A stretch of DNA of 64,000 nt, taken from Mesobacillus subterraneus (GTDB lineage Bacteria > Bacillota > Bacilli > Bacillales > Cytobacillaceae). Location: contig NZ_JAMBOF010000005.1 of assembly GCF_023715485.1 (NCBI RefSeq), positions 186,001 through 250,000 of the forward strand, read 5' to 3'. This document shows positions 51,234 to 59,026 of this stretch, piece by piece (within the stretch, counting starts at the first letter, position 1; every line of letters starts with the position of its first letter). Made by a program: the position numbers and the translations under genes. Below the pieces are notes generated by a model that saw nothing but the letters and a program-made list of their open reading frames with translations, was not told where the DNA came from and searched no databases.

Positions 51234-51400
51234 AAACGCATCCCCAGGAAATAACCGAAACAGAATGGCAAACGCATCTCCAACCAATAACTGAAACAGA
51301 ATGGCAAACGCATCTCCAACCAATAACCGAAACAGAATGGCAACGCATCTCCAACCAATAACCGAAACAGAATGCTAAACGCATCCCCGAGTAACAACCC
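51234..51400. repeat. Tandem array with 36-bp unit, about four and a half copies
   Basis: AAACGCAT begins at 51234, 51270 and 51306, with further copies at 51341 and 51377 (one period is 35 bp through a single-base loss). Units share CTCCAACCAATAACC and GAAACAGAATGG. The outer copies are diverged. It lies in the divergent vanZ-spoIIQ gap (51193-51540). Confidence 0.9.
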
Positions 51401-51492
51401 TGAAAGAGTCCCAAATCCACCCCGAAAAACTTTTTTGCATAAAATAATCATCTTTGTCGAAAAATAAGCAGTAAAATTTTTTTCAACTCTAT

Positions 51493-51522
51493 GTATATAT
51501 TTTTTCGCTTCTGTTCAGACTG
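51493..51522 (+). promoter_or_regulatory. Candidate sigma-F promoter of spoIIQ
   Basis: GTATA (51493-51497), a 15-nt spacer, GTTCAGACTG (51513-51522). It matches the spacing and 8 of 10 bases of the -10 region found before spoIIR. spoIIQ is a sigma-F gene in B. subtilis. Confidence 0.65.
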
Positions 51523-51540
51523 ATTGCTGAGGTGATGAAA

Positions 51541-52473
51541 ATGAGAGAGGAAAGATCTTCTCAAGACAAAAAGAACAGCTTTTTCAAGAAGCGGTGGGTG
51601 TATCCAACAGTTTATATTGCTAGTGCCGCAATCATTCTAACTGGAGTCCTATGGTATCAAAACAGCGCAGGCGACCAACTTGATCAGTCCGAGTACAAAG
51701 CGACTGACATGCCTGGCAAAAAGATGAATGAACAGCCAGCAGTTGAAGTAAACCGCGCGATGGAGAACTTCGTAATGCCAGTGGTGAATGAAGACGATGC
51801 TGTCGTTCAAATGGGATTCTATGATAATGACAGCGATGCGGCCGAGCAAGAAGCAGCTCTAGTGTTCTATGATAATACGTACCATCCGAACACTGGATTA
51901 GACATTGCTTCAAAAGACGGCAAGGAATTCGATGTAATCGCGTCACTAAGTGGTACTGTCACTAAAGTCATGGAAGATAGTTTACTTGGAAATGTCATCG
52001 AAATCGAGCATGACAAAGGTATTGTAACACAATATCAGTCGGTTAAAGACTACCAAGTTAAGGTTGGCGACCAAGTTGAGCAAGGACAAGTCATTGCTAC
52101 ATCCGGTTCAAGCCTGATCAATGAAAAGGCTGGCAACCACGTACACTTTGAAATCCGTAAGGACAATGTCCCTGTCAATCCGCATGAGTACTTCAACAAG
52201 CCTCTAAGCGCATTGCAGGAAGCACAGATTACGGATGAAAAAGCTTCATCTGATGCAGATGCAGGAAAGTCTGAAGAAGCTTCAGAAGAAGATGCTGAAG
52301 GAACGTCTCCATCAGAAGATGGTGTTGACGGAACAACTCCAGCAGAAGACAAGCCTGCTGAAGACGGCTCAGATAAAAAAGACGCCGGCCAGGATAAAAA
52401 AGCTGGGGAAGATAAGGACGCAGGCGAAGACAAAGACTCTTCAACCGACTCTGACACTTCTAGCAACTCTTAA
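51541..52473 (+). CDS. spoIIQ: Stage II sporulation protein Q (SpoIIQ), LytM domain
   Basis: A forespore membrane protein (310 aa) that binds SpoIIIAH across the septum to form the engulfment channel. A basic N-terminus, one membrane helix (about 19-38) and a LytM/M23 domain (about 105-215) are followed by an acidic, Glu/Asp/Lys-rich tail (220-310). The first zinc-ligand position of the HxGxD motif is asparagine (N117-T-G-L-D121), so the site is degenerate as in B. subtilis, although HVHFEIR is kept. ATG at 51541 is used with GAGGTGA. Confidence 0.92.
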   Translation: MREERSSQDKKNSFFKKRWVYPTVYIASAAIILTGVLWYQNSAGDQLDQSEYKATDMPGKKMNEQPAVEVNRAMENFVMPVVNEDDAVVQMGFYDNDSDAAEQEAALVFYDNTYHPNTGLDIASKDGKEFDVIASLSGTVTKVMEDSLLGNVIEIEHDKGIVTQYQSVKDYQVKVGDQVEQGQVIATSGSSLINEKAGNHVHFEIRKDNVPVNPHEYFNKPLSALQEAQITDEKASSDADAGKSEEASEEDAEGTSPSEDGVDGTTPAEDKPAEDGSDKKDAGQDKKAGEDKDAGEDKDSSTDSDTSSNS

Positions 52474-52491
52474 TAAATCTAAAATTTCCGG

Positions 52492-52524
52492 AACCCGCCT
52501 ACCTTTAAAGGCGGGTTTTTTTAT
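52492..52524 (+). terminator. Rho-independent terminator of spoIIQ
   Basis: AACCCGCCT (52492-52500) and AGGCGGGTT (52509-52517) form a perfect 9-bp stem followed by TTTTT. Confidence 0.92.
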
Positions 52525-52599
52525 TGGAATAGTACGAAATCCTTCTAGTTTAATTAAAAAGTAAATCTATGGTAAAATCAGACAGAAGGAGGGATACAT

Positions 52600-54600
52600 A
52601 TGAAACGAGCAATATTCATGATCATGTCGGTCTTAATTGCGGCAATCATTTCTGGGTGCAGCAAGGAGCCTACTCCGGAAGAACGGTTTTCACAGTATGT
52701 AAAGCTTTGGAACGAACAGAAGTTTGAAGAAATGTATGATTTTTTATCAGAGAAAGCGAAGGGTTCCATCACGAAAGAGGAATTCGTCAATCGCTATAAT
52801 AAAATTTACAAAGATTTAGAGATTGACCAGCTGAAGGTCAGCTATAACAAGCCTAAGGAAGAAAGAGAATATGAAGAAAAGGCAGACCTTCCTTTTTCAG
52901 CAAAAATGGAAAGCGCTGCAGGACCGATCGAGTTCGATAACACAGCCACCTTAGTAAAAGAAGAACGTGAAGACAAAGCCAATTGGTATATTGATTGGAA
53001 TACGACCTATATTTTCCCTGAGCTTGGGGATGGGGATAAAATCAGCTTCAAAAATGTCCAGGCTGAACGAGGCAGCATCCTTGACCGCTCGGGAAATGGA
53101 CTAGCGGTCAACGGGACAGCTGCCCAGGTCGGAGTAGTCCCTGGTTTGCTGGGCGAGCAAAAAGAGCAGACAATTACGAAGCTGGCGGAACTGCTCGATA
53201 TATCAGAAGAGCAAATCAACAAGGCAATGGACGCAGGCTGGGTAAAACCTGACCTGTTCGTGCCGCTCAAAAAAATTTCGAAGACGGATAAAGGTCTTCA
53301 TGAAAAAATTTTTGTGATGAATGGTGTCAAAAGCCAGATGGTCGGTGCGAGGGAATATCCATACGGAGAGGCATTGTCCCACTTAATCGGCTATGTCGGC
53401 CCGATTTATGCCGATGACCTTGAAAAGCTGGAGGGAAAAGGCTACACCGCAACCGAACTCATCGGCCGCCGCGGCCTTGAACAGGTTCTCGAAGAACAAT
53501 TGAAAGGAACAAACGGGATCAAGATTTCAATTGTGAAAGAAGACGGCACGGTCAAGACTCTTGCTGAAAAGCCTGTCAAAAACGGAGAAGATGTCCAGCT
53601 GACAATTGATGTCGTGGCCCAGCAGCAGTTATACGATCAGCTAAAAGGAAAAGCTGGCACCGCATCGGCAATCAATCCGGCGACAGGTGAGACTCTGGCA
53701 CTCGTCAGTGCTCCAGGATTCGATCCGAATGAAATGACGCTCGGAATCTCGCAGAACAAACTCAAAATACTAGAAGATGATCCGCTCAAGCCAACCCTTA
53801 ATAGATTCAAGCGGACCTATGTGCCTGGATCCGTAATCAAGCCAATCACAGCGGCAATTGGCCTTGAGAGCGGCAAACTCCAGCTGGATACTGCTTATGA
53901 AATAACCGAGAAACAGTGGAGCAAGGATGCGTCATGGGGCGGCTACAAAGTGACTAGATATTCCAATGTAGTAGGCAGCATCAACCTTGAAAAGGCGCTG
54001 ATCTATTCGGATAACATTTACTTCGCACAGGCAGCGCTGGGAATGGGTCAGGATAATTTTACAGAAGGCCTGAAGAAATTCGGCTTTGAGGATCAGCCGG
54101 AATATCTCTATCCAATCGAGCCGTCGCAGATTGGCAAGATTGACAGCGAACTCAGCCTGGCGGACTCAGCTTATGGCCAAGGACAGATTGAAATGAACAT
54201 CCTTCATCTAGCAGCCACTTATTCACCAGTCGTAAATAAGGGCAACCTGATTAAGCCGATTTTGAATATGAAGGATGAGCAGGGACAGGTGTGGAAGGAA
54301 GGTCTGGTCAGTCCAGACAATGCTGCGGCTCTTAATGGCATGCTGACAAAGGTCATCACCGATCCAAAAGGAACAGCACATAATGGCCTGATCGCAAACA
54401 ATCCGCTCGCCGGTAAAACAGGTACCGCGGAAATTAAGGAGAAGCAAGGCGGGAAAGGCCGAGAGCTAGGATGGTTCGTCGCCTACAATCCGCAGTCCGC
54501 CGACATGATCGTCGCGATGATGATCGAGGATTCGGGGTCAAAGGATGTCGTCACAAGGCTGAAAGAGTTTTATGAGTTAAGATTGCAGAGTGGAATGTAG
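52600..54600 (+). CDS. pbpC: Class B penicillin-binding protein, PBP3/MecA-like transpeptidase
   Basis: A lipid-anchored transpeptidase (666 aa) that cross-links peptidoglycan outside the membrane. The signal ends in ISGC with C20. An NTF2-like MecA_N domain (about 25-140), a dimerisation domain (145-325, with RGSILDRSG) and the transpeptidase domain follow, with S411-x-x-K414, S470-D-N472 and K606-T-G608 all intact. The architecture and length match B. subtilis PBP3 (668 aa) and the low-affinity PBP2a group. GAAGGAGGG precedes the ATG. Confidence 0.93.
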   Translation: MKRAIFMIMSVLIAAIISGCSKEPTPEERFSQYVKLWNEQKFEEMYDFLSEKAKGSITKEEFVNRYNKIYKDLEIDQLKVSYNKPKEEREYEEKADLPFSAKMESAAGPIEFDNTATLVKEEREDKANWYIDWNTTYIFPELGDGDKISFKNVQAERGSILDRSGNGLAVNGTAAQVGVVPGLLGEQKEQTITKLAELLDISEEQINKAMDAGWVKPDLFVPLKKISKTDKGLHEKIFVMNGVKSQMVGAREYPYGEALSHLIGYVGPIYADDLEKLEGKGYTATELIGRRGLEQVLEEQLKGTNGIKISIVKEDGTVKTLAEKPVKNGEDVQLTIDVVAQQQLYDQLKGKAGTASAINPATGETLALVSAPGFDPNEMTLGISQNKLKILEDDPLKPTLNRFKRTYVPGSVIKPITAAIGLESGKLQLDTAYEITEKQWSKDASWGGYKVTRYSNVVGSINLEKALIYSDNIYFAQAALGMGQDNFTEGLKKFGFEDQPEYLYPIEPSQIGKIDSELSLADSAYGQGQIEMNILHLAATYSPVVNKGNLIKPILNMKDEQGQVWKEGLVSPDNAAALNGMLTKVITDPKGTAHNGLIANNPLAGKTGTAEIKEKQGGKGRELGWFVAYNPQSADMIVAMMIEDSGSKDVVTRLKEFYELRLQSGM

Positions 54601-54603
54601 CGA

Positions 54604-54632
54604 AGTCCGGCCGAAACAGGCCGGGCTTTTTA
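54604..54632 (+). terminator. Rho-independent terminator of pbpC
   Basis: AGTCCGGCC (54604-54612) and GGCCGGGCT (54619-54627) form a 9-bp stem with one T-G pair, then TTTT. Confidence 0.9.
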
Positions 54633-54646
54633 CTTGTGGTTTTCTA

Positions 54647-54675
54647 TTTCGAATTTTCAGCTATTTTGATATAAT
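54647..54675 (+). promoter_or_regulatory. Extended -10 promoter of ywrD
   Basis: TGATATAAT (54667-54675) is a perfect extended -10; the -35 zone (TTTCGA) is weak. It lies 37 bp before the start codon. Confidence 0.6.
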
Positions 54676-54711
54676 ATTTCGTAAGACGAAAAATATTAGG
54701 AGGAATCAGAA

Positions 54712-56316
54712 ATGTCTTTGCATACATATCCTTATCCTTCTCAGCGCATGGCAACTGTTGCGCGCAATGGGATGGTTGCTACTTCTCAGCCGCTTGCTGC
54801 CCAGGCTGGGCTTGATATTTTAAAAAAGGGCGGAAACGCGATTGATGCAGCTATTGCGACAGCGGCATGCCTTACAGTGGTAGAGCCGACTTCAAACGGG
54901 ATTGGCGGCGACGCGTTTGCGCTTGTATGGGTAAAAGACAAGCTGTATGGCCTGAATGCGAGCGGTCCTGCGCCGCAATCGATTTCAATTGAAAAGGTGA
55001 AAGAGCTGGGACATGATAAAATGCCTTCGCATGGCTGGATTCCTGTTACCGTTCCTGGTGCTCCTTCCGCCTGGGCAGAGCTGTCCGCAAAATTTGGGCG
55101 CCTGCCGCTTACCGAAGTGCTGCAGCCAGCAATCGACTATGCACGCAATGGTTACCCGCTGACTCCGACTCTCGCAAAATATTGGAAGGGTGCTTTCAAA
55201 GCTTACCAGAATCGATTCCAGGGTGAAGAATACGATGAGTGGTTCCGTGTTTTCGCTCCGAATGGCAAGGCTCCTGAAGTCGGTGAGATGTGGAAATCGG
55301 AAGATCACGCGAATACGCTTCAAGAAATAGCGGAAACGAATGGAGAGAGTTTTTACCGAGGTGCTCTCGCAGATAAAATTGCAGAAGCATCTGAAAAAGC
55401 GGGGAGCTTCCTCAAGAAGTCTGATCTTGAAAACTATCATCCTGAATGGGTAGAGCCGATTTCTGTGTCGTACCGCGGACATGAAGTCTGGGAGATTCCT
55501 CCGAACGGGCAAGGAATTGTGGCCTTGATGGCATTAAATATTTTAAAAGGCTATGAGTTTACTCATCGTGAAGATGTAGAGGGTGTCCATCTTCAGCTTG
55601 AAGCGATGAAGCAGGCTTTCACAGATGGCAAGGAATACGTAACCGACCCAGCAGCGATGAAAGCGAAAGTAGCGGATCTTCTCTCAGAACAGTACGGTGA
55701 GGATGCGCGTGCCAAAATCAATGAAGAAGCTAGAATGCCAGAACCGGGATCACTGCCAAAAGGCGGGACTGTCTATCTGGCGACTGCTGATGGCGAAGGG
55801 AATATGGTTTCTTTTATCCAGAGCAACTATATGGGCTTTGGTTCAGGCGTTGTCGTTCCTGGAACAGGCATCGGCCTGCAAAACCGCGGACACGACTTCT
55901 CGCTTGACCCTAACCACGCGAACGCACTTGCTCCGGGCAAGAGAACATACCATACCATCATCCCAGGGTTCATCACAAAAGACGGCCAGGCATTTGGTCC
56001 ATTCGGCGTGATGGGCGGCTATATGCAGCCACAGGGCCATGTCCAGGTGGCGATGAACATGATCGATTTCGGTTTGAACCCGCAGTCAGCATTAGACGCG
56101 CCACGCTGGCAGTGGATCGAAGGCAAACAAATCGAAGTTGAACACAGCTTCCCGAACTATATCGTCAAAGAGCTTGCTGCCAGAGGGCATCAGATGAAGG
56201 TGGCATATGATGGCGGCGGCTTCGGACGCGGCCAGGTCATCGTCCGCAATCCCGAAACAGGCGTTTTGACCGGCGGAACGGAAATGAGAACAGACGGAGC
56301 AATTGCCTGCTGGTAA
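54712..56316 (+). CDS. ywrD: Gamma-glutamyltransferase-family protein (YwrD-like)
   Basis: A 534-residue Ntn-hydrolase that should self-cleave before the nucleophile T353 (PKGGTVYLATAD), giving large and small subunits. Family features include GGNAIDAAIATAACLTVVEPTSNGIGGD near the N-terminus and the GVMGGYMQPQGHVQ glycine-rich oxyanion region. No signal peptide is present, unlike secreted Ggt, so a cytoplasmic role is expected. The substrate may be glutathione-like or another gamma-glutamyl compound. AGGAGGAATC precedes the ATG. Confidence 0.88.
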   Translation: MSLHTYPYPSQRMATVARNGMVATSQPLAAQAGLDILKKGGNAIDAAIATAACLTVVEPTSNGIGGDAFALVWVKDKLYGLNASGPAPQSISIEKVKELGHDKMPSHGWIPVTVPGAPSAWAELSAKFGRLPLTEVLQPAIDYARNGYPLTPTLAKYWKGAFKAYQNRFQGEEYDEWFRVFAPNGKAPEVGEMWKSEDHANTLQEIAETNGESFYRGALADKIAEASEKAGSFLKKSDLENYHPEWVEPISVSYRGHEVWEIPPNGQGIVALMALNILKGYEFTHREDVEGVHLQLEAMKQAFTDGKEYVTDPAAMKAKVADLLSEQYGEDARAKINEEARMPEPGSLPKGGTVYLATADGEGNMVSFIQSNYMGFGSGVVVPGTGIGLQNRGHDFSLDPNHANALAPGKRTYHTIIPGFITKDGQAFGPFGVMGGYMQPQGHVQVAMNMIDFGLNPQSALDAPRWQWIEGKQIEVEHSFPNYIVKELAARGHQMKVAYDGGGFGRGQVIVRNPETGVLTGGTEMRTDGAIACW

Positions 56317-56356
56317 ATTAATTACGTGGGATGGCTCACAAATTATATTTAAATTG

Positions 56357-56390
56357 AAGGGACACTCATAATGGAGTGTTCCTTTTTACT
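56357..56390 (+). terminator. Rho-independent terminator of ywrD
   Basis: AAGGGACACTC (56357-56367) and GAGTGTTCCTT (56374-56384) form an 11-bp stem with one G-T pair, then TTT. Confidence 0.88.
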
Positions 56391-56572
56391 ATTCTGTAAA
56401 ATCGTTACAGACACGCCAAATCTATGGAAGTCTTTTACTTCCAGCTTGAAAAAATTTTTTCGACAATCTCTCCCCTATCATATTGCTTGCAACCCTTACT
56501 ACTACTGACGAAATTGCCACGACCGTTAAAATATCGACATAGTAAGCGATTACATTTTATAAAAATAGTATC

Positions 56573-56601
56573 TTGACCTGCCTGGACATTATATGGATAA
56601 T
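56573..56601 (+). promoter_or_regulatory. Sigma-A promoter of the 60-codon membrane gene
   Basis: TTGACC (56573-56578), 17 nt, GATAAT (56596-56601), each one mismatch from consensus, 53 bp before the TTG start at 56654. Nothing else is evident between 56391 and 56572. Confidence 0.7.
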
Positions 56602-56653
56602 TAAATTAAATTTTCTAAAGATTTAGTTAAATTGTATAAATGGAGGAATTAAC

Positions 56654-56836
56654 TTGGTTATATTAATTGGCCTGCTGGTGATTACCGGTATCAGCCTGTT
56701 CCTGGGTTTAAAGAAAAACAAGGTGATTTTCCTTGCCGTTCCATTCCTTAGTATATTTCTCTATTTCCTCATCCAAATCATCATGGTCCCAGCTCCATTT
56801 TTTGAAACGTTAAAATTCATCTTCAGCCTCAGCTAA
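56654..56836 (+). CDS. Small two-helix membrane protein of unknown function
   Basis: A 60-residue, very hydrophobic protein with two predicted membrane helices (about 2-18 and 24-45) separated by LKKNK. The TTG start is backed by GGAGG seven nt upstream and by a good promoter, so it is probably a real gene. I do not recognise a family. It precedes the DUF4212/symporter operon but is separated from it by 173 bp. Confidence 0.6.
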   Translation: MVILIGLLVITGISLFLGLKKNKVIFLAVPFLSIFLYFLIQIIMVPAPFFETLKFIFSLS

Positions 56837-57009
56837 ATCCATCAAAGATTAACGAATACTGGTATCGGCTTTGCCTGGCGCAAAGTTCATATAACCCAAA
56901 TTCATAATAAAGGAGTGGAGAGCTTCCGTACGTGATTTTCTCGAAAGTCTCTGTCGTTATTCTTTAAGGATTTTACAAAGGGGATTAGCAAACACAAAGG
57001 GGTGTAAAT

Positions 57010-57312
57010 GTGAAGAAAATTGATAAGTCAGTTGCTGACGCGTATTTCCGTGAAAAAAACCGTAACATGATCATTTATTTCGCAATCTGGTTCCTCGTTT
57101 CGTTTGGTGCAGTCATGATCGCCGAGCCATTAAGCGAGATTTCCATTGGCGGATTCCCGTTCCACTATTTCATGGGAGCACAGGGAGCTGTCTTGACTTT
57201 CATCATCCTGCTGTTCGTTAACGCGAAAGTCAGCGATGGCATCGATAAGAAGTATGGAATTGATGAAGAGAAGAATGTTCGCCTGAGCGAGGGAAAGAGC
57301 CTGGACCACTAA
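57010..57312 (+). CDS. DUF4212 protein, small subunit of sodium:solute symporter
   Basis: A 100-residue protein with two membrane helices (about 22-42 and 52-72) and a hydrophilic C-terminus. The start MKKIDKSVADAYFREKNRNMI and SIGGFPFHYFMGAQGAV fit the DUF4212 family, which is encoded next to VC_2705-type symporters and proposed as their accessory subunit. GTG start after AGGGGTG (56998-57004). It lies 43 bp before the symporter. Confidence 0.85.
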   Translation: MKKIDKSVADAYFREKNRNMIIYFAIWFLVSFGAVMIAEPLSEISIGGFPFHYFMGAQGAVLTFIILLFVNAKVSDGIDKKYGIDEEKNVRLSEGKSLDH

Positions 57313-57355
57313 GTTTGGTGAAATAAAAAAGAGTACATGAAAAAGGGGGAGAACT

Positions 57356-59026
57356 TTGGATACACAATTCTTGGTCTCATTATCTATTATTTTAGCCACA
57401 TTTGGTTTGTACATTGGGATTGCGGTTTTCAATACTGCGAAGCAGACATCTGATTTCTACGTTGCTGGACGCGGCGTACCGCCAATCTTCAACGGGATGG
57501 CAATCGGCGCTGACTGGATGAGTGCTGCTTCCTTCATCGGGATGGCCGGTACGATCATGCTTCTTGGCTATGACGGCCTTGCCTATATCATGGGCTGGAC
57601 GGGCGGCTATTTGCTGCTTACATTCCTGCTTGCTCCGCAGCTGAGGAAGTACGGACGTTATACTGTTCCTGAATTCATCGGTGACCGTTTCAACAGCCAT
57701 ACTGCTCGTGTAATCGCAGCCATTACGACAATCATCATCAGCTTTACGTATTCGATCGGCCAGCTTTCCGGTTCTGGTGTGGTCATCGGGCGACTGTTCG
57801 AAATCGATGCGAAGCTTGGGACGATGATTGGGGTTGTGCTGATTGCCACATACGCTGCTTTCGGAGGAATGAAGGGGATTACCTGGACACAGGTTGCTCA
57901 GTATATCATTTTGATCATTGCGTATTTGATTCCGGTCATTTTCATGTCCTTGCAAATCACGAGCAGCCCGCTGCCATGGCTTTCATACGGGGAGCTTGTC
58001 GGGAAAATGGGTGAGCTCGACCGTGAGCTTGGAATTTCTGAATACTTCGCTCCATTCACGAACGGCACGAAATGGCAGTTCCTTGCCCTTATGTTTACAT
58101 TGATGGCCGGTACGGCGGGCCTTCCGCACGTTATCGTCCGCTTCTATACGGTTTCTACGATGAAGGCTGCACGCTGGTCAGGCGCCTGGGCACTTCTTTT
58201 CATCGGCTTGCTTTACCTTTCTGCACCTGCCTATGCAGCGTTCTCACGCTTCATTTTAATGACGAAGGTTGCTGGCAGCAAGATCACAGAGCTGCCTGCC
58301 TGGACAAAAACATGGGTGGATACTGGCAAGCTTCAGCTTGCAGACGGAAACGGGGATGGCGTCCTTCAATGGAAGGAATTGATCATCTCCAACGATATCG
58401 TCGTTATGGCCACGCCTGAAATCGCAAACCTTGGTGTATTCGTCATCGGCCTTGTAGCGGCAGGCGCTATGGCCGCTGCCCTTTCCACAGCCGGCGGCTT
58501 GATGATCGCGATTTCTTCTGCTTTTGCACACGATATCTACTACCGTGTCATGAAGCCTAACGCTACGGAAAAAACTCGCTTGAATGTGGCGCGTATTTCA
58601 ATCGTTGTTGCTACATTGTTCGCTGGTCTGATTGCCCTTGACCCTCCTGGAGCGATCACGCAAATCGTGGCCTGGGCATTCGCGCTTGCTAGCGGTACGT
58701 TCTTCCCTGCGCTGATCCTCGGTGTATGGTGGAAGCGTTCGAATGCTCAAGGTGTAATCGCTGGTATGCTCGTTGGTCTCGGTGTTACACTGGCTTACAT
58801 CTTTGCAGCTAAATACGGCGGCTTCACGATTCTCGGCATCATCGACACAGGTGCGGGAGTATTTGGAGCTTCTGCTGCGATCATTGCGAACATTGTTGTT
58901 TCACTTGCGACACCGGCACCAACGCAAAAAATTCAGGAGGAAGTACTCGACCTTCGCTATCCTGAACAGATGGTATATAAGAACGGTGAAGTTTGGATGA
59001 ATGACGATGGAACAAAAGCTTTATAA
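57356..59026 (+). CDS. Sodium:solute symporter (VC_2705/ActP-like) with EF-hand-like loop
   Basis: A 556-residue SSS-family transporter with about 13 membrane helices. N-terminal DFYVAGRGVPPIFNGMAIGADWMSAASFIGM and GYDGLAYIMGWTGGY match the acetate/short-organic-acid branch, so a carboxylate substrate with Na+ is likely but not proven. An extramembrane loop holds D330-G-N-G-D-G-V-L-Q-W-K-E341, a canonical calcium-binding EF-hand loop pattern. Start TTG at 57356 after AAAGGGGGAG. Its end overlaps the next gene by 26 nt. Confidence 0.9.
   Translation: MDTQFLVSLSIILATFGLYIGIAVFNTAKQTSDFYVAGRGVPPIFNGMAIGADWMSAASFIGMAGTIMLLGYDGLAYIMGWTGGYLLLTFLLAPQLRKYGRYTVPEFIGDRFNSHTARVIAAITTIIISFTYSIGQLSGSGVVIGRLFEIDAKLGTMIGVVLIATYAAFGGMKGITWTQVAQYIILIIAYLIPVIFMSLQITSSPLPWLSYGELVGKMGELDRELGISEYFAPFTNGTKWQFLALMFTLMAGTAGLPHVIVRFYTVSTMKAARWSGAWALLFIGLLYLSAPAYAAFSRFILMTKVAGSKITELPAWTKTWVDTGKLQLADGNGDGVLQWKELIISNDIVVMATPEIANLGVFVIGLVAAGAMAAALSTAGGLMIAISSAFAHDIYYRVMKPNATEKTRLNVARISIVVATLFAGLIALDPPGAITQIVAWAFALASGTFFPALILGVWWKRSNAQGVIAGMLVGLGVTLAYIFAAKYGGFTILGIIDTGAGVFGASAAIIANIVVSLATPAPTQKIQEEVLDLRYPEQMVYKNGEVWMNDDGTKAL

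Noticed and set aside
51194-51451. An 85-codon minus-strand frame encoding a 12-residue repeat protein
   Set aside because: It is produced by the 36-bp tandem array, uses no ribosome binding site, and the array has a 35-bp unit that shifts the frame.
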